Of a stretch of DNA of 64,000 nt, positions 1 to 19,481 are shown in pieces. The notes under the pieces are model-generated. The model did no database searches. It was not told the origin of the DNA and saw only the letters and a list, made by a program, of their open reading frames with translations. The stretch's first letter is position 1. Each line of letters starts with the position of its first letter. A program made the position numbers and the translations under genes. This stretch comes from Xiphias gladius (lineage: Eukaryota > Chordata > Actinopteri > Istiophoriformes > Xiphiidae), in NCBI RefSeq assembly GCF_016859285.1, contig NC_053415.1, positions 14,525,501 to 14,589,500 on the forward strand, read 5' to 3'.

Positions 1-189
1 TCCCTTGGTACGCTCTGTAACAATGCAGTACCAAAAAAAGCCACAGAGCGTCAGCATAATCTCAGAAAATGGAGGTAAATTTTGGTAAACTGCACTCTAA
101 AATTTAAAGAGTGTATTATATCAGGCGATAAATATGGATGTTAACTAGATATATTCTACAATACCATTCACTGGGAGGAAAAAAAAAAA

Positions 190-1083
190 AAAAGTTTCCT
201 GGCATTTATTATTCACACTTAGCAGAACTGTACAATTTGTACCCGAAGTGGAACATAAAGCCCTTCAAAAAGTAAGAGCAACAAAGCAGCAAAGTGAAAC
301 CACTCCAGGAAACTAGTTTTACATAGGGGAAATTTTACCTCTTTGTACATGTTACAGCTGCAGCTCAAAATTTGAAAATTCACCTGTACAGCATATACAG
401 TTTCCAATTTATCTGTTATACTCCTGCATAGGATTTTATACATTGTCATTTTCTACATTTGGTTACTTTGTGCATTAAATGCAAGTATGCTGCCCCAACC
501 TACATGTCACTAGATGCCACTTGTATGCTACACGTTACATTCTCTTGTATAAGTAACTCAAATTAAAGCCTAACAATTGTGAAAAACAAGACATTTAGCT
601 AAATCAATAGTGAAATCTTTGTAGTTCTACCTAACAATGACTGTCCTCTCCTCACAGTATATTAACTTCTAGCAGCTGAATCATTTGCACCCTGGCAGGA
701 CCATGTTATTTAATCTAAACCGATGGGCTGCCAAGTCTCCCTTTGGCCCTTTAAGGCTTTATCCATCTGCAACATCTGAACAGAGCGTACAGTCACAATT
801 TCTTCAAGGTATGTCGTCAGTTTCAGTGCTTTTGTTGGACCTTCAAAAGATCCTTCTACCCATGTCATAAAAACATCCCTTTGCTGTCCCTCCATTGATC
901 AAGCCCTGGTGAACAAGAATAAAGCCTGGCACAGGTCCGTGGATGTCAGGTGAGATCTCCCCACCTGTGACCTGCTCCTCCTCTTTCTGGCTGTTGCTTC
1001 TCGCATGAGCTTGAGCCTCTGAGGAGCGCTTCAGGCGTACGAGCAACTTGGTCAGTTTGCCTTCCTGTCACAGTTCAAGGCCG
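190..1083 (-). other. tlk1: tlk1 3' untranslated region with poly(A) signal
   Basis: The stretch follows the TGA stop at 1084-1086 and reads as A+T-rich non-coding sequence on the minus strand. A canonical AATAAA (TTTATT on plus at 205-210) is the most likely polyadenylation signal. An A-run at about 180-193 lies just beyond it. The exact cleavage site is inferred, and further sites beyond the left edge cannot be excluded. Short open frames at 685-1046 are not supported as genes. Confidence 0.6.
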
Positions 1084-8962
<7,879 letters not shown>

Positions 8963-11900
8963 GGTACCTAGGAGGATTATCAACAATTCACAATATGTCT
9001 CAGTTATTCAAGGATCATCTTAATTGAAGCCTTTGAATGCCAACTCAAGAGCAGATGACACAGTAGCAATGAGCTTGATAGCAGAGTTATGATAAATGTA
9101 ACTCACAATCTCAAAGCCTGACAGATGATAATATTTTAGTCTAGTACAGAATTTGGGCCAAGACCAAATTTATGCCCATTCCCCAGTGGCATTCCCAAGA
9201 CAGTTTTCATTCTACATTTGTGTAGCACTGATGTAATAAGCAAGATTTTTTTCATTATGTTTACTCCTGTTACTACTAGCAGCTTAATACTACTGCTACC
9301 ACCAATAACAATAACAACAACAACAACAACAACAACAAAGATATCCAAAATAATTTGTTAACACTCAAAATGCAGAGGACAATTAGTCATAACAGCATTT
9401 CTGTGCCACAAGCTCTATTATCATGAGAGTCCAAGAGCAATGTTTCAACTGCTAGGCAGTGATGAATACTGAGCTCCTGTGGGACTGTTACGTGAGCTCC
9501 CTGGGCTTCAGTGTTGCTGCAGACTCAAAGGGGTCTGCCCACTAAACCTGTGCTTTAATGAGACAACCATTTTGAATTTATAAAGGCCTATGGAGCCTTG
9601 GCGCTATATCCAAGTGGGTAGGGATTTAAAAAAAACAAAACATTTAAGTGAAGGAGAACATAATGTGAGAAATACTAGGTAGTAAGTATTAATAAAAACA
9701 AAAGTCACAACAGCTAACAATAGAGCGTACTTGTATTAGTTCTCCACAAATCTAGACACAATTAAATTGTTTAAGAACTAATCGGAATATTTTTTAACTC
9801 AAGTATAAACACATTTTGCAGCTGGTTTTGTTGATGACATTGATGGAATATAGCTGATTTGAATTAAGAAACAAAGACTAATCAAATGATGAAACATGTA
9901 TCAAATCTAGACAAACATACTCTTAACAGCCATTTAAAGCTTACACACCTATCAGCTATGACAGCCGAATATATTCTAGTCTTTTTCCTCATACGAGCAG
10001 GTGAATGAGAAATTGAGAAGGCGAAGAACACCATACAGATGAGAGAAGGTATGCTATGATATCATCTAATAACTCCCAAGATAAATATAACTTCAGATAA
10101 TCTTGAGGCAGGGGGGGGAATCAGTGCATTTCAGCAGTGCTCCAGGGAATGGACACAGAAACAAGTCGTAGGGAAACAAAGATAAAAATCTCTTTTAGAT
10201 ATAAGAGAACAATAGGAAAACAATAATTCCAAAAAGAACAAAGTTGACCAAACGGTCCATTTGTGTGAAACTGAATAAATGTACCTAATAAGGAGAAGTT
10301 GTGGGAAGTCAAATACTAATTTTGTGAAACGTCAAATTCCTTGTTGACATATGCAAATAAATGAATAAAACAGCACACATATACATAATATGTAAGTACC
10401 ACATCTCAAAGCAATCTTCAATAATCTTAGAGATGGACTGAATTTGGACTTAATTTAGGCCCAGAGTTGTACTGTCCAACAGATTGTACATAATACAAAA
10501 CAAGCCTTGGCAAGAATAGTTAAACAAAATGCCATTCAGCACATCCTCTTAAACTAAAACATTGTGTCTGCTGTAAAGTTATGCCTTACAATGCAGTGGC
10601 CAGCACACAGGCCCACTTCAAAGTTTGCAACATGAAACAACTTTAGTAATGTGGTGTAATAAATAGAATACAGACAACTCATTAAATAATACCATCTTGC
10701 AACTATTTACCAGATCAGGATAAGACAGATGATCAAGGTTATGTCCAAGTCAAAAAGTATAAAACTCCTCGTCACTAATTCAAATCATGTCCAGCCCATC
10801 AATGCCATCCACAAAACCAGCTGCAAAATGTGTTTATACATCAGAGTATAAACATTAAAAAAATATTCTGATAAGTTCTTAAACATCTGAATCATGTGTG
10901 TAGGTGCGTGGATAACTAATACTTTTATTACCAGTTTGCTATTAACAAGACAGCAGAACAAGCACTGGCTTGTATCTGACTCCAGCAATGAAACAGTTCA
11001 GATACTGACCGACCAACAATATACAATGATAACTCCAACAGCAGAGGACTTAAACAAAATCATCAGTTACATTTTTAAAATAACCATCAATTTGACCGTT
11101 TTGGATGTTTTGATAAAATCAACTTGTTAGTCACTTATCCGTATTTAGTGACAGACTAAACAGAGCCCTATCGGATGAAAAGTGAGAGCAAACTGAAAAC
11201 AGGCTTGCGATTAATGTAGTTTTTTAAAACCACATATTGATACGGTAATGATTACCAATTATACTTGGTACATCACAGAAACCGTGTACTGAAATCAATG
11301 AAGTGGCAAGTCTAGCAACACACAAGCAAAGGGAATGTAAGTCACATTCAGTACTTCTCCTACTGAAATTCAATTTTTATCAGATGCAGCCTGATGTCTG
11401 ATGACTACAGATATGAACAATGCATCACAATTATTGATCTGCACTCAAAGTATAACTGGACTTAAAATAACAGTGATGTGGTTTACTGAAAGACATCCCT
11501 GGATTAAGATGTATTGTTCCACTGCCAACCTAAATTGTTTATCATAACCCTCTTTTGTCATTATCTGCACTCTACCTTAAAACTGCTTACAACTGGATGC
11601 TGTGATCAAATCTTCAAGTGTTTGACAATGTAAACTAACCTTGTACATTGAACCTTTTCTATAACACCCAAAATCAAATTAATAGTCACTACCCTCCCAT
11701 GCTTAGAGAAACTGGCCTCGGTTTTAAAATTGTTAAATGTTGTTATATCAATAACAATAAGGGAACCAGTCCATTTCCTCTTCCTAAGAGACAAGTAAGC
11801 TTGTCACATTTCCCACGCTGAGTCTATGACTTCTAATTAAATTTGCAATCTATTTTTCTGAAGAACTTATCCACTGCAGTCATCTGTCTCACACAAATAC

Positions 11901-13654
11901 AGTATGAATGCTGCATGTGGCATCTGCACCACTTTGAGAGCAAAGCAAAAAATTGTTTTATTAACTAGCAAGACCATTTTGCAGTATATACAGCAGTACT
12001 AAATATTTAGCCCTGTAATCCTGGCAAGAATAACTAATGTAGTGAATAAATGACTGGTATGTTGTTTAATCATAACTTCAACATAAGCGCTTCAACATTC
12101 ACTAGAAGCAGTTGTTGTAGCTGTTCAACCCCTGTTCAAATTCTATGAATGTACCCATAAAAACCATAATCTTTATGAAAAGTTATGGCTTTAAGACCTA
12201 TTCTGCTCGTGTTTTTTGGTACGACAATGGTTTGCTGAGATAAGGCCATAGCTATTTCTCACCTTTCGCCAAGACTGTTTATGCCCGTTTTACATCATAA
12301 ATGCATATCAGGTGTGTGGTCTCTCTCAAGGATTTCCCTTTGTTTCAAACATGAAGGCCTCTGTGCATAACTATTATCCATATTCAGGCCCCTGCAGGAA
12401 CAAGTGGTTGAACCCTTACAGCTCTTGCTGTGGATGTCATCTTAACTCCATGCTGCTCAGCAGAGTGACCACCTGTTTATGGCAGACACTTGGAAAGTCT
12501 TAAAAATCTCTGGCATAAAATGGGTTGGATCACTTCCACCTAGATTCATTTTAGGGGCAGCTTAAGCTTAAAAACACCAGCACAGACAATAGCCTCACAA
12601 TTTTCAGTATATACACAAGTGTCATACGGCTGTAGGCAGCCATCACTGATTAATATCAATCATTGTATGCAAAACGGATCATGCAAATGTAAAGGCTACT
12701 TAAATACCACAAACTAAGTAAAAGTTCTCCGTCATTACAATATCCTCTTAAAACTACTGGGGGTGCAAGGAGGCTTTATCGACATAAGTGACAACCACAT
12801 AAGGTCACCAAAAAAAAAAACAAATACGCATCAGTTAGTTGATTGGGTGTGGGTTAGCATGCTGCACTGCCCTAAGCAGCTTGTATCCCACGGGTGTCCC
12901 TTGATTTTTTTGTTGGGGCTTCTAGCGTTACATCAACACTTAGCCCTTTAAGTTAGCGATACTAAAAGATCACACAAGGCTACCTACCATTCAATGCAGT
13001 GGCATCTATAGCAAAGGGCTACATTGAAGAGACATAGCTACACTTAATGTTGGATGCATACTGTCATGTTTAAAGGCGATCTGTTACCCCTCTGTACCGT
13101 TGAGATGATCAGTCACACATGCACAGATACTGTGAACATTGTTGGTAGGGAAACACCAGAGTCACACAAATGATTGCTAATAGTGCGATGCACACCTATA
13201 CACTGCTTGCTACTAATCCTGTGATATAACGTTAACCATCTCCAGAAATTGCTTGATTTCTGTGGTTCCAATTGCTGATCTATTTTTACGTTTTTTCGGT
13301 AACTTGACTACTGTTTGCTCCTCTAACAGCAGCATGCTTAAAGGAAGATGCACCGACCCCAGCGGTAACCCTTCTGCCCTAGTAAAGGTTTATCGCCATT
13401 ATGCACGTATTTGTCCTGAGGTTACTGCACTGGCCTGAGCACAGAAAGACGGTCCTGTGTCTTCAGTGCTACGAGCTAGCCAAACCGGCTCAATGGACTT
13501 TGGAGCTGACGCGTTATTGTAACGTTAGCTAGCACGCAGGTTTCGCCACCAAGATTTGCTCGGTCATTTTAATACAATTTCCTTTCGCTCTACACAAAAT
13601 GATCCGAACGAGCGAGTAGAAAATACATAGGCATCTTAAAACGTTTCACGGTAC
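8963..13654 (-). other. tlk1: tlk1 5' UTR end and 4.7 kb first intron
   Basis: Exon 2 begins at 8967 (TAG acceptor, then GTACC before the ATG), so 8963-8967 is untranslated. The rest is intron 1. I see no coding exon here. It contains an (AAC)n microsatellite at about 9306-9338, a short G-run near 10111-10118 and otherwise unique A+T-rich sequence. A first intron of this size next to a promoter may hold regulatory sequence, but none is demonstrated. Confidence 0.55.
9306..9338. repeat. AAC trinucleotide microsatellite in tlk1 intron 1
   Basis: About ten AAC units occur in a run. Confidence 0.95.
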
Positions 13655-13760
13655 CTTCCCGGGCCTTCACCTCTGCCGTGGTATGTTGCTGAAAACACAG
13701 TCCGTGTTGGGGACGTGGAGAGCTGGGACCAAAGATGGCGTCCCCTCCAAACTTCCACTA
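13655..13760 (-). promoter_or_regulatory. tlk1: tlk1 untranslated exon 1 and promoter
   Basis: On the minus strand a G+C-richer segment ends CCCGGGAAG followed by a GTACCG donor at 13655/13654. It contains no ATG before the splice, consistent with a 5' untranslated exon feeding the ATG in exon 2. The plus strand reads AAGATGGCG at about 13734-13742, the core of a YY1-type element often found at transcription start sites of TATA-less housekeeping promoters. No TATA box is seen. The start site itself is inferred. Confidence 0.55.
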
Positions 13761-14840
13761 CTTTGGACACTCATCAAGCTACTTTTCGTGTGTAGGTACG
13801 GCAGCGCACACGGTTAATCTTTCACACCGTCCGTGAAATTAACCGACTGGCGTACCGCAGTTGTTTTTACATGGGTACAGCGACTGACACTGAGCGAAAA
13901 TGTCTAATTATTTTCTGTTTTAGGACACAAACCTCTTCACACCTCGGCAGTGTGTCCTGGCTCCGGGGCCACCTCTCCGTCTTCAAGTGGTTGTCTATGA
14001 AACGTCATGCATCGTGTGCACAATTCTTATCGCGAGGGTGATGTATGCTTTTCTTAACGTCAATGACAACATGAAGAAAAAATGTGAAACATAAATAACT
14101 AAATAATTAGATAACAATACACAGTAGGTGTGAACTATGCATAGCTTTGCCTACAAGTTGTAGATTGATCACTGGAAATCACGATGTTCAAAGCCCAAAT
14201 AAATGGAATAATTAGTCCGTCATATCAAAAACTTATAGAAACCCATTTCTGCCAAAAGAAGAAAAAAAAAAAATCATGAAGTGTAGGCATGTTAATAAAA
14301 AAATTGAGTCATGGCACCAAATTTGTAGATAGTATGCCCATATTATCAGAAAACAATTATCAGAAGAGTCAGGCATGTTATGTAAGTCATAGTAAGTCAA
14401 ATATTTGAGATACTAAGTAACAATTTTGTGATAGCAAGTCAAAATTCTGTAATCTTACATTTGTAATCTTAAAAAATTCTGAGACTAAATTAAAAGGTAG
14501 TAAATTTGATTTACTATCTCATCTTAGTATCTCATAATTTTGATTTATCATAATTTAATTTCTTAAAATTTTCCCAGAGTCTTGACTTACTATGGGAATT
14601 TTATTTTTTTTCTTGTTTCACTTGGCTTCCATAATATGTTGCCTAACTTAAAATTTTAAATAATAAGGGGGCATTCATTGAATTTCATTCATTAACACAG
14701 TCAGTGTTTCAAGTCTAATGCATGTTCACTGTATTTCCTCCTGTGGACCTAAAGTTTTCTCCGTGTAGTCAATGTACTCAGCTAATGGGTATTAATACAG
14801 TGATCTCAAGTATATAAAACCAGATCACACCACTGCTTTG
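13761..14840. other. Intergenic region between tlk1 promoter and mettl8 3' end
   Basis: No gene is supported. The left part is the upstream flank of tlk1. The middle (about 14388-14594) is a degenerate repeat with inverted arms, described separately. The remainder is A+T-rich unique sequence. Confidence 0.5.
14388..14594. repeat. Degenerate about 20-bp tandem repeat arranged as an inverted repeat
   Basis: The outer arms are a perfect 13-bp inverted pair: CATAGTAAGTCAA at 14388-14400 and TTGACTTACTATG at 14582-14594. Inside, GAGATACTAAG near 14407 and CTTAGTATCTC near 14523 form another inverted pair. Each half also carries loose direct repeats of an AAGTCAAAATTnTGAGAT-like unit. It could be a small inverted-repeat transposon or a minisatellite with a strand switch. 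Confidence 0.6.
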
Positions 14841-14844
14841 TTTA

Positions 14845-14997
14845 ACAACATGTTTTATAAGTTTATTGCATACAATTTAGTTTTTTTACACATGTAAAAC
14901 AAAAGTAAAAAAAAATACAGTTACCAGGATCGAATGAATAAGAAGCAAATTATAAAAAAGGCATATAGTTCTGAATGAGGCTGTGCATTTTGATTTG
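14845..14997 (-). other. mettl8: mettl8 3' UTR with poly(A) signal
   Basis: A short A+T-rich 3' UTR follows the stop at 14998-15000. AATAAA on the minus strand (TTTATT at 14862-14867) is a canonical signal about 135 nt downstream of the stop. Cleavage would be expected near 14840-14855. Confidence 0.65.
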
Positions 14998-17900
14998 TTA
15001 AGATGGTGAAGTTGGATATGATTTCCTGTACTTGCTCTGCATCCAAACCCGGTGCATTGCAACTTTCTTTCCTCTGTTGACTTGCAGTCGCCTGTCCTCC
15101 AAATTCTGAATTTCTTCCAGTCCAGCATTAGAAAATAAATCATGAACCTCCTCTGCAAAGAAATATATAAAAACCAAATTATTTTGATTTTTAACAGTCT
15201 TATTATACATATATGTATAAAATATGCACCAATGCAGAATGTAAACTCCCACGAGGTTCCTAAATCCCCCAAATTGATCTCAGTACCCTCAATAGTACCC
15301 ATGGCCCTGTCAGCAACTATTTTCTCCATGAGGAACATAAAATGCAGTTCTCGTGGTTCAGTAATACCTTTTGTGAAAAAATAAACACAGGTTCCATCTC
15401 CACGTGTGTAGAAATTCTCTGATAAGTACTGTCCTGGTTGTGAAAGATTGGATTAAAAGATTAAAGATTTAAAAGCATTCAATTGTAAAACAATACACAC
15501 ACACAAAAGAGTATACCGAATATACAAGAAATTAGGTGAAGTGAATAAAATTGTTATATTGAGGTATATTTTGGGGGCTCACCCTTCTTAAACCTGAGTT
15601 GTGAGAAGTCATATCTCCCATAATCACGGAACAGGAATATCCCTCCATGTTTCAGGTACGTAGACAGTCGGTTCACGACTCCTTGCATTCTGTAAATGAT
15701 ATATCAATTAATGAAACAATAATGTTGTATAATAAGATTGCAGCTATTGAGGATCCAAGTAACACCAAACATAATATAGGCTGTATGGGAATGTATTTAT
15801 TGAGACCTCAAAATATATAACAAACAGCGAAACAAGCTAAGTATAACAAGTTGGAATGTCTTACATGGATAGTACTAAGATGCCCATGTCAGTGCATTTG
15901 GTAATACTAAAGCCTAAAAATTAAAACGTGTGTGCTGCTCTCCCTTAAATTCTTGTTTACTTTTCATGTCAATCAAACCATTGCACAGTTTTGGGTTTTG
16001 TAATGACATTCAGACAAAGCCTGAGGAAAGTGAAGATGGGTTGGGAGGGCTATAGGGGTTGGAGAGGGGGGCTGGCAGGTGATAAATGGCATCAGGCTCT
16101 CCTGACTTTGAGTTGTAACCTTCACCTACCGCTCTGGATGAATGGAGGAGAGCACAAAGACTGCCAGTATAACATCCAGACTCTGCAGAGGGAAGGGAAA
16201 GGAGGCCATCTCTTCACAAATGTCATGGATGAAGGCATGGCACACAGAGTCATTGTAGTCTGGATGGTCCTATATGAGGAAAATAACGTAGGCTATATTC
16301 AAAACATTGCCATTGCCTTTGTAACTCTTTGACATTTCGGCTTTATGCTCTCACTCTAAAGAGAAATTTTCTACTGGCAGCTGTAGGCATACAGTTTAAG
16401 AGAATGAAAAGAAATACATCTCATTACCTCAGGATACAAAGATATTCAGACAAATTAAGATGAGTCTCAATAAGATGGTTGTTAAAACCAAAACAAAAGG
16501 TTAATTCACATTCAATTCACCTTTAAAGCTGTGCAAAAATAGGATCTACCAGATTCTGATTTCAGTTTCTTCACCTATTAATGATTTTTTTTTTCATCTG
16601 AAGCTACTGTGCAGGGCTTTGAGTTATCCTGCAGTACTTTCATGTATGCACAATTTGTGATGGTCTGGGCTATAAAATCTAATTTGAAACATCATTCTGG
16701 AAACCTGAAAGATTGATATTAACCACAGATTTACAAAGAATGAATTAAATGTATTACTTCACCAAATATTAAAGTAATCTGTCGGAATATTTTAGCACTC
16801 TATGACATGGGGGAATTAATCTGATATGACTGTAAATACCCTCAACATATTTCCCTGATTACTACAGTAAGTACTAGAAATACAACACTGCCAGACCGAC
16901 TGAGATTTTATATAGCTTTGGTTGTTTTTAAATGTAAATGTAATAGCCAGTATTGTAATGAAGAGATGTATTAACCTCAATACAATATATACTGTGCATA
17001 TTTTAATAACAAGCGATATTAGAATTACTTACCTTGACCAGCTGAATGGCACGTGGGGAGAAGTCACAACAGTATAAAAATGCATCTGTTTCCCTGTGAA
17101 ATTGAACAGCCAATTTTACAACCCTTAAATCATGACATGTACAGGTAATAAACATCTGATGAAGCAAGTTTTACACTCTAGACAGAGCAAAAACACAAAT
17201 ACAAACTCTGCCTTCCTGGGAAAAACTAATGGACAGGATATTGCAGAGACAGGAAGTTCAAAGAGTTAAAGGCCACGTCGGCAAACTCATCTTTATTCTA
17301 ATGTAGGCTTGACCCAGAAACTGATTTTAGTGCTGGCCTCTCGCCAGTTGTCCCTTCGAGGTCTCCAGGAATCCTCGTCTACAGGATCACAATAGTACCT
17401 TACTGACCTTTTCACCAAAGACATTTAGACATGACACCTACTATAACAAGCCAAAACAGCTGCTGTGAAAAAGACCTATTAAAAAGTATTTTTAGTATAT
17501 AACACATCTGTGAACACCCTCTCTATTTTTGACTTGTTTCTCACATATGCTGTATCATATATTTCATATTCAAATACAAGTAAAGAAAAGGGTAAAATTT
17601 AAGTAATCTTTTTAATATTAGTTTAAACCTGTTGCCTTGTAAAGTCTGATTTGCTAATGCCTTAAATTTGTAATAGAACTGCAACATACTTAATGGCTGT
17701 TTCAATCTCCAAACAAACATTGCTAGCTGGGACATAAGAGTGGTTCAATTCTGCTTCTCTAACCTAGAACCATACGGAGTACCAAAGTTTTTCAAACAAA
17801 TTCAGCAATATCTTTCTCCGTGGTTCTAAGGTGATGGCTCTGATTTTAGGATGAGGATTGTTTCAACTGACCTTTCCAAGCTGCACAAAAGTAATGATTT

Positions 17901-19481
17901 GTTTGTTTGACTGGTATTTTAACAGTACAAGTAATATTTGCAAATTTCATGCTATAGTATTAATCTTGCTCCTGTACCCAGGCCCCGAAAAATATGAAAA
18001 CACTGAAATCTTTGTGCTAGCTTGGGATATGTAGCTGATTGATATCATGGTGTGTGCACTCTAAGCAATAAAATGGTTAATAAAATATTTTTGGGGTTTT
18101 TTTTTTTGGCTAATTTTGGGTATATAGAAAGAATGCTGAGGATTGATATATGATATACCTTAATGATACAGAAATGGATTAAATAACTGAAATGCAATAT
18201 TTGGAAATATCTCAAAATATGTACTCACTTTATGGAACTAACAATGGGAAACACACTGTTTCCAACCCCACATCCAACCTGTGAAGGGAAAATATATATA
18301 TTTTGTTAAGAATTCTGTCTACTGGAACATAACTAAGCAAAGTTGTCACTGCACTTATTTAACACTTATTATAGCAACCTATAGCCTCCACTTTTTTATA
18401 TCACAAATGTCTGATGGTCCACATATAACAGTCTATATTAAAACAATGAAAATGAATATATGTGAACATTTTCTGAAAACCTCCAAGATCCTGAAGGATG
18501 CATGTTGTCCAGGGAAAGTAGAAGTCTGTATGTCATCTTCATTTTTTTCTAATGCTCTTTGACAGGCCTTCTGACAATTGGAGTTGTGGCTGTGATGGTG
18601 AGTGGTGCCACTTTGTTGATGGTGTCTAGTCTCTGTGTCCTTGCTGGATCCACTAGGTAGCGGGATTTCCGCCTGCTGATCACCTTGATGCCTGGTTGTG
18701 GCTTGGCTTTTGGCTTTTTTTGTATCTGAAAGAAGCAGTTCTGGGAATTCTAAGAACAGCCACTTGCGATCTTTGAAGAACTTATCCCGGTGCATCTCAT
18801 AAAACTTGTCCCAGTACTGGTAAGCCTCTGTGTCAAATTTGCCTGTGTGGAGCAAATTTAGGAAGATTTTTACCATTTTGCTGCTGTGTAACCCAAATCA
18901 AATCTATCTTGGAAAATATTTTGCAGAATACATTCTTGCCTTGTTCTTTTAAAGGAATTTGTTCACAGGAATTTTCTTGTGCCTTCTGCCGTGCATTTTC
19001 TTTGTCCTCCTCTGTCCACTGTACATGATCCCTAAAATGTAAAGCAACTGTTGATACATCTGTTCAACTATAGTGACTTACAAACTGTTCAATATGGGAA
19101 ATGTCTTATTGCTCCCTTACCAAGCGTGTTTCAGGCATCTAAAAATATGTTTCATATACTGAATATAGAAAAAATGCAACACTACAACATACAAATCCAC
19201 ACTGTGTTTTAAAGTTAATAAAAAGGAAATTCTGCGATCCCCTTACAGGGCATAAACAGATAGGTGACAAATCAAAGTGTCTTCATAAGACATTCGGCCA
19301 CTTTAAACCAATAATAGTACATCACTAACCACATGTTGTGCTTAAAGATGTCATCAGGATTGGTCAGAATCCGTGAACCCAGTGGGGCTGAAGGTCCTCC
19401 TCCAGTGCTCTTTAGTCTTGTGGACAATCTGCTGAAAACTTTAGCCAATTTGGCTAAAGCGAGGCTCCCCAGTTTATGCAT
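14998..19481 (-). CDS. mettl8: Mitochondrial tRNA 3-methylcytidine methyltransferase METTL8, 9 coding exons
   Basis: S-adenosylmethionine-dependent enzyme. In mammals METTL8 is imported into mitochondria and makes m3C32 on mt-tRNA Thr and Ser(UCN). Coding exons: 19330-19481, 18940-19031, 18481-18842, 18229-18278, 17033-17093, 16130-16269, 15583-15689, 15368-15433, 14998-15152; together 1185 nt, 394 residues. The N terminus ([20 protein letters not shown]) is rich in Arg, Lys, Leu and Ala without acidic residues, as expected of a mitochondrial presequence. It runs into [24 protein letters not shown], typical of METTL8. The SAM-binding motif [11 protein letters not shown] is at 203-213, followed by [16 protein letters not shown] and LFRDYGRYD. 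The end [18 protein letters not shown] is shared with METTL2, but the presequence and location beside dcaf17 favour METTL8. Intron 18843-18939 has a small GC-AG feature (see findings), and the exon ending at 18481 uses a weak GTTTTC donor. Confidence 0.93.

Noticed and set aside
14886-15338. 150-codon minus-strand frame over the mettl8 3' end
   Set aside because: It is the wrong frame over the genuine last exon and intron of mettl8, which is read in another frame.
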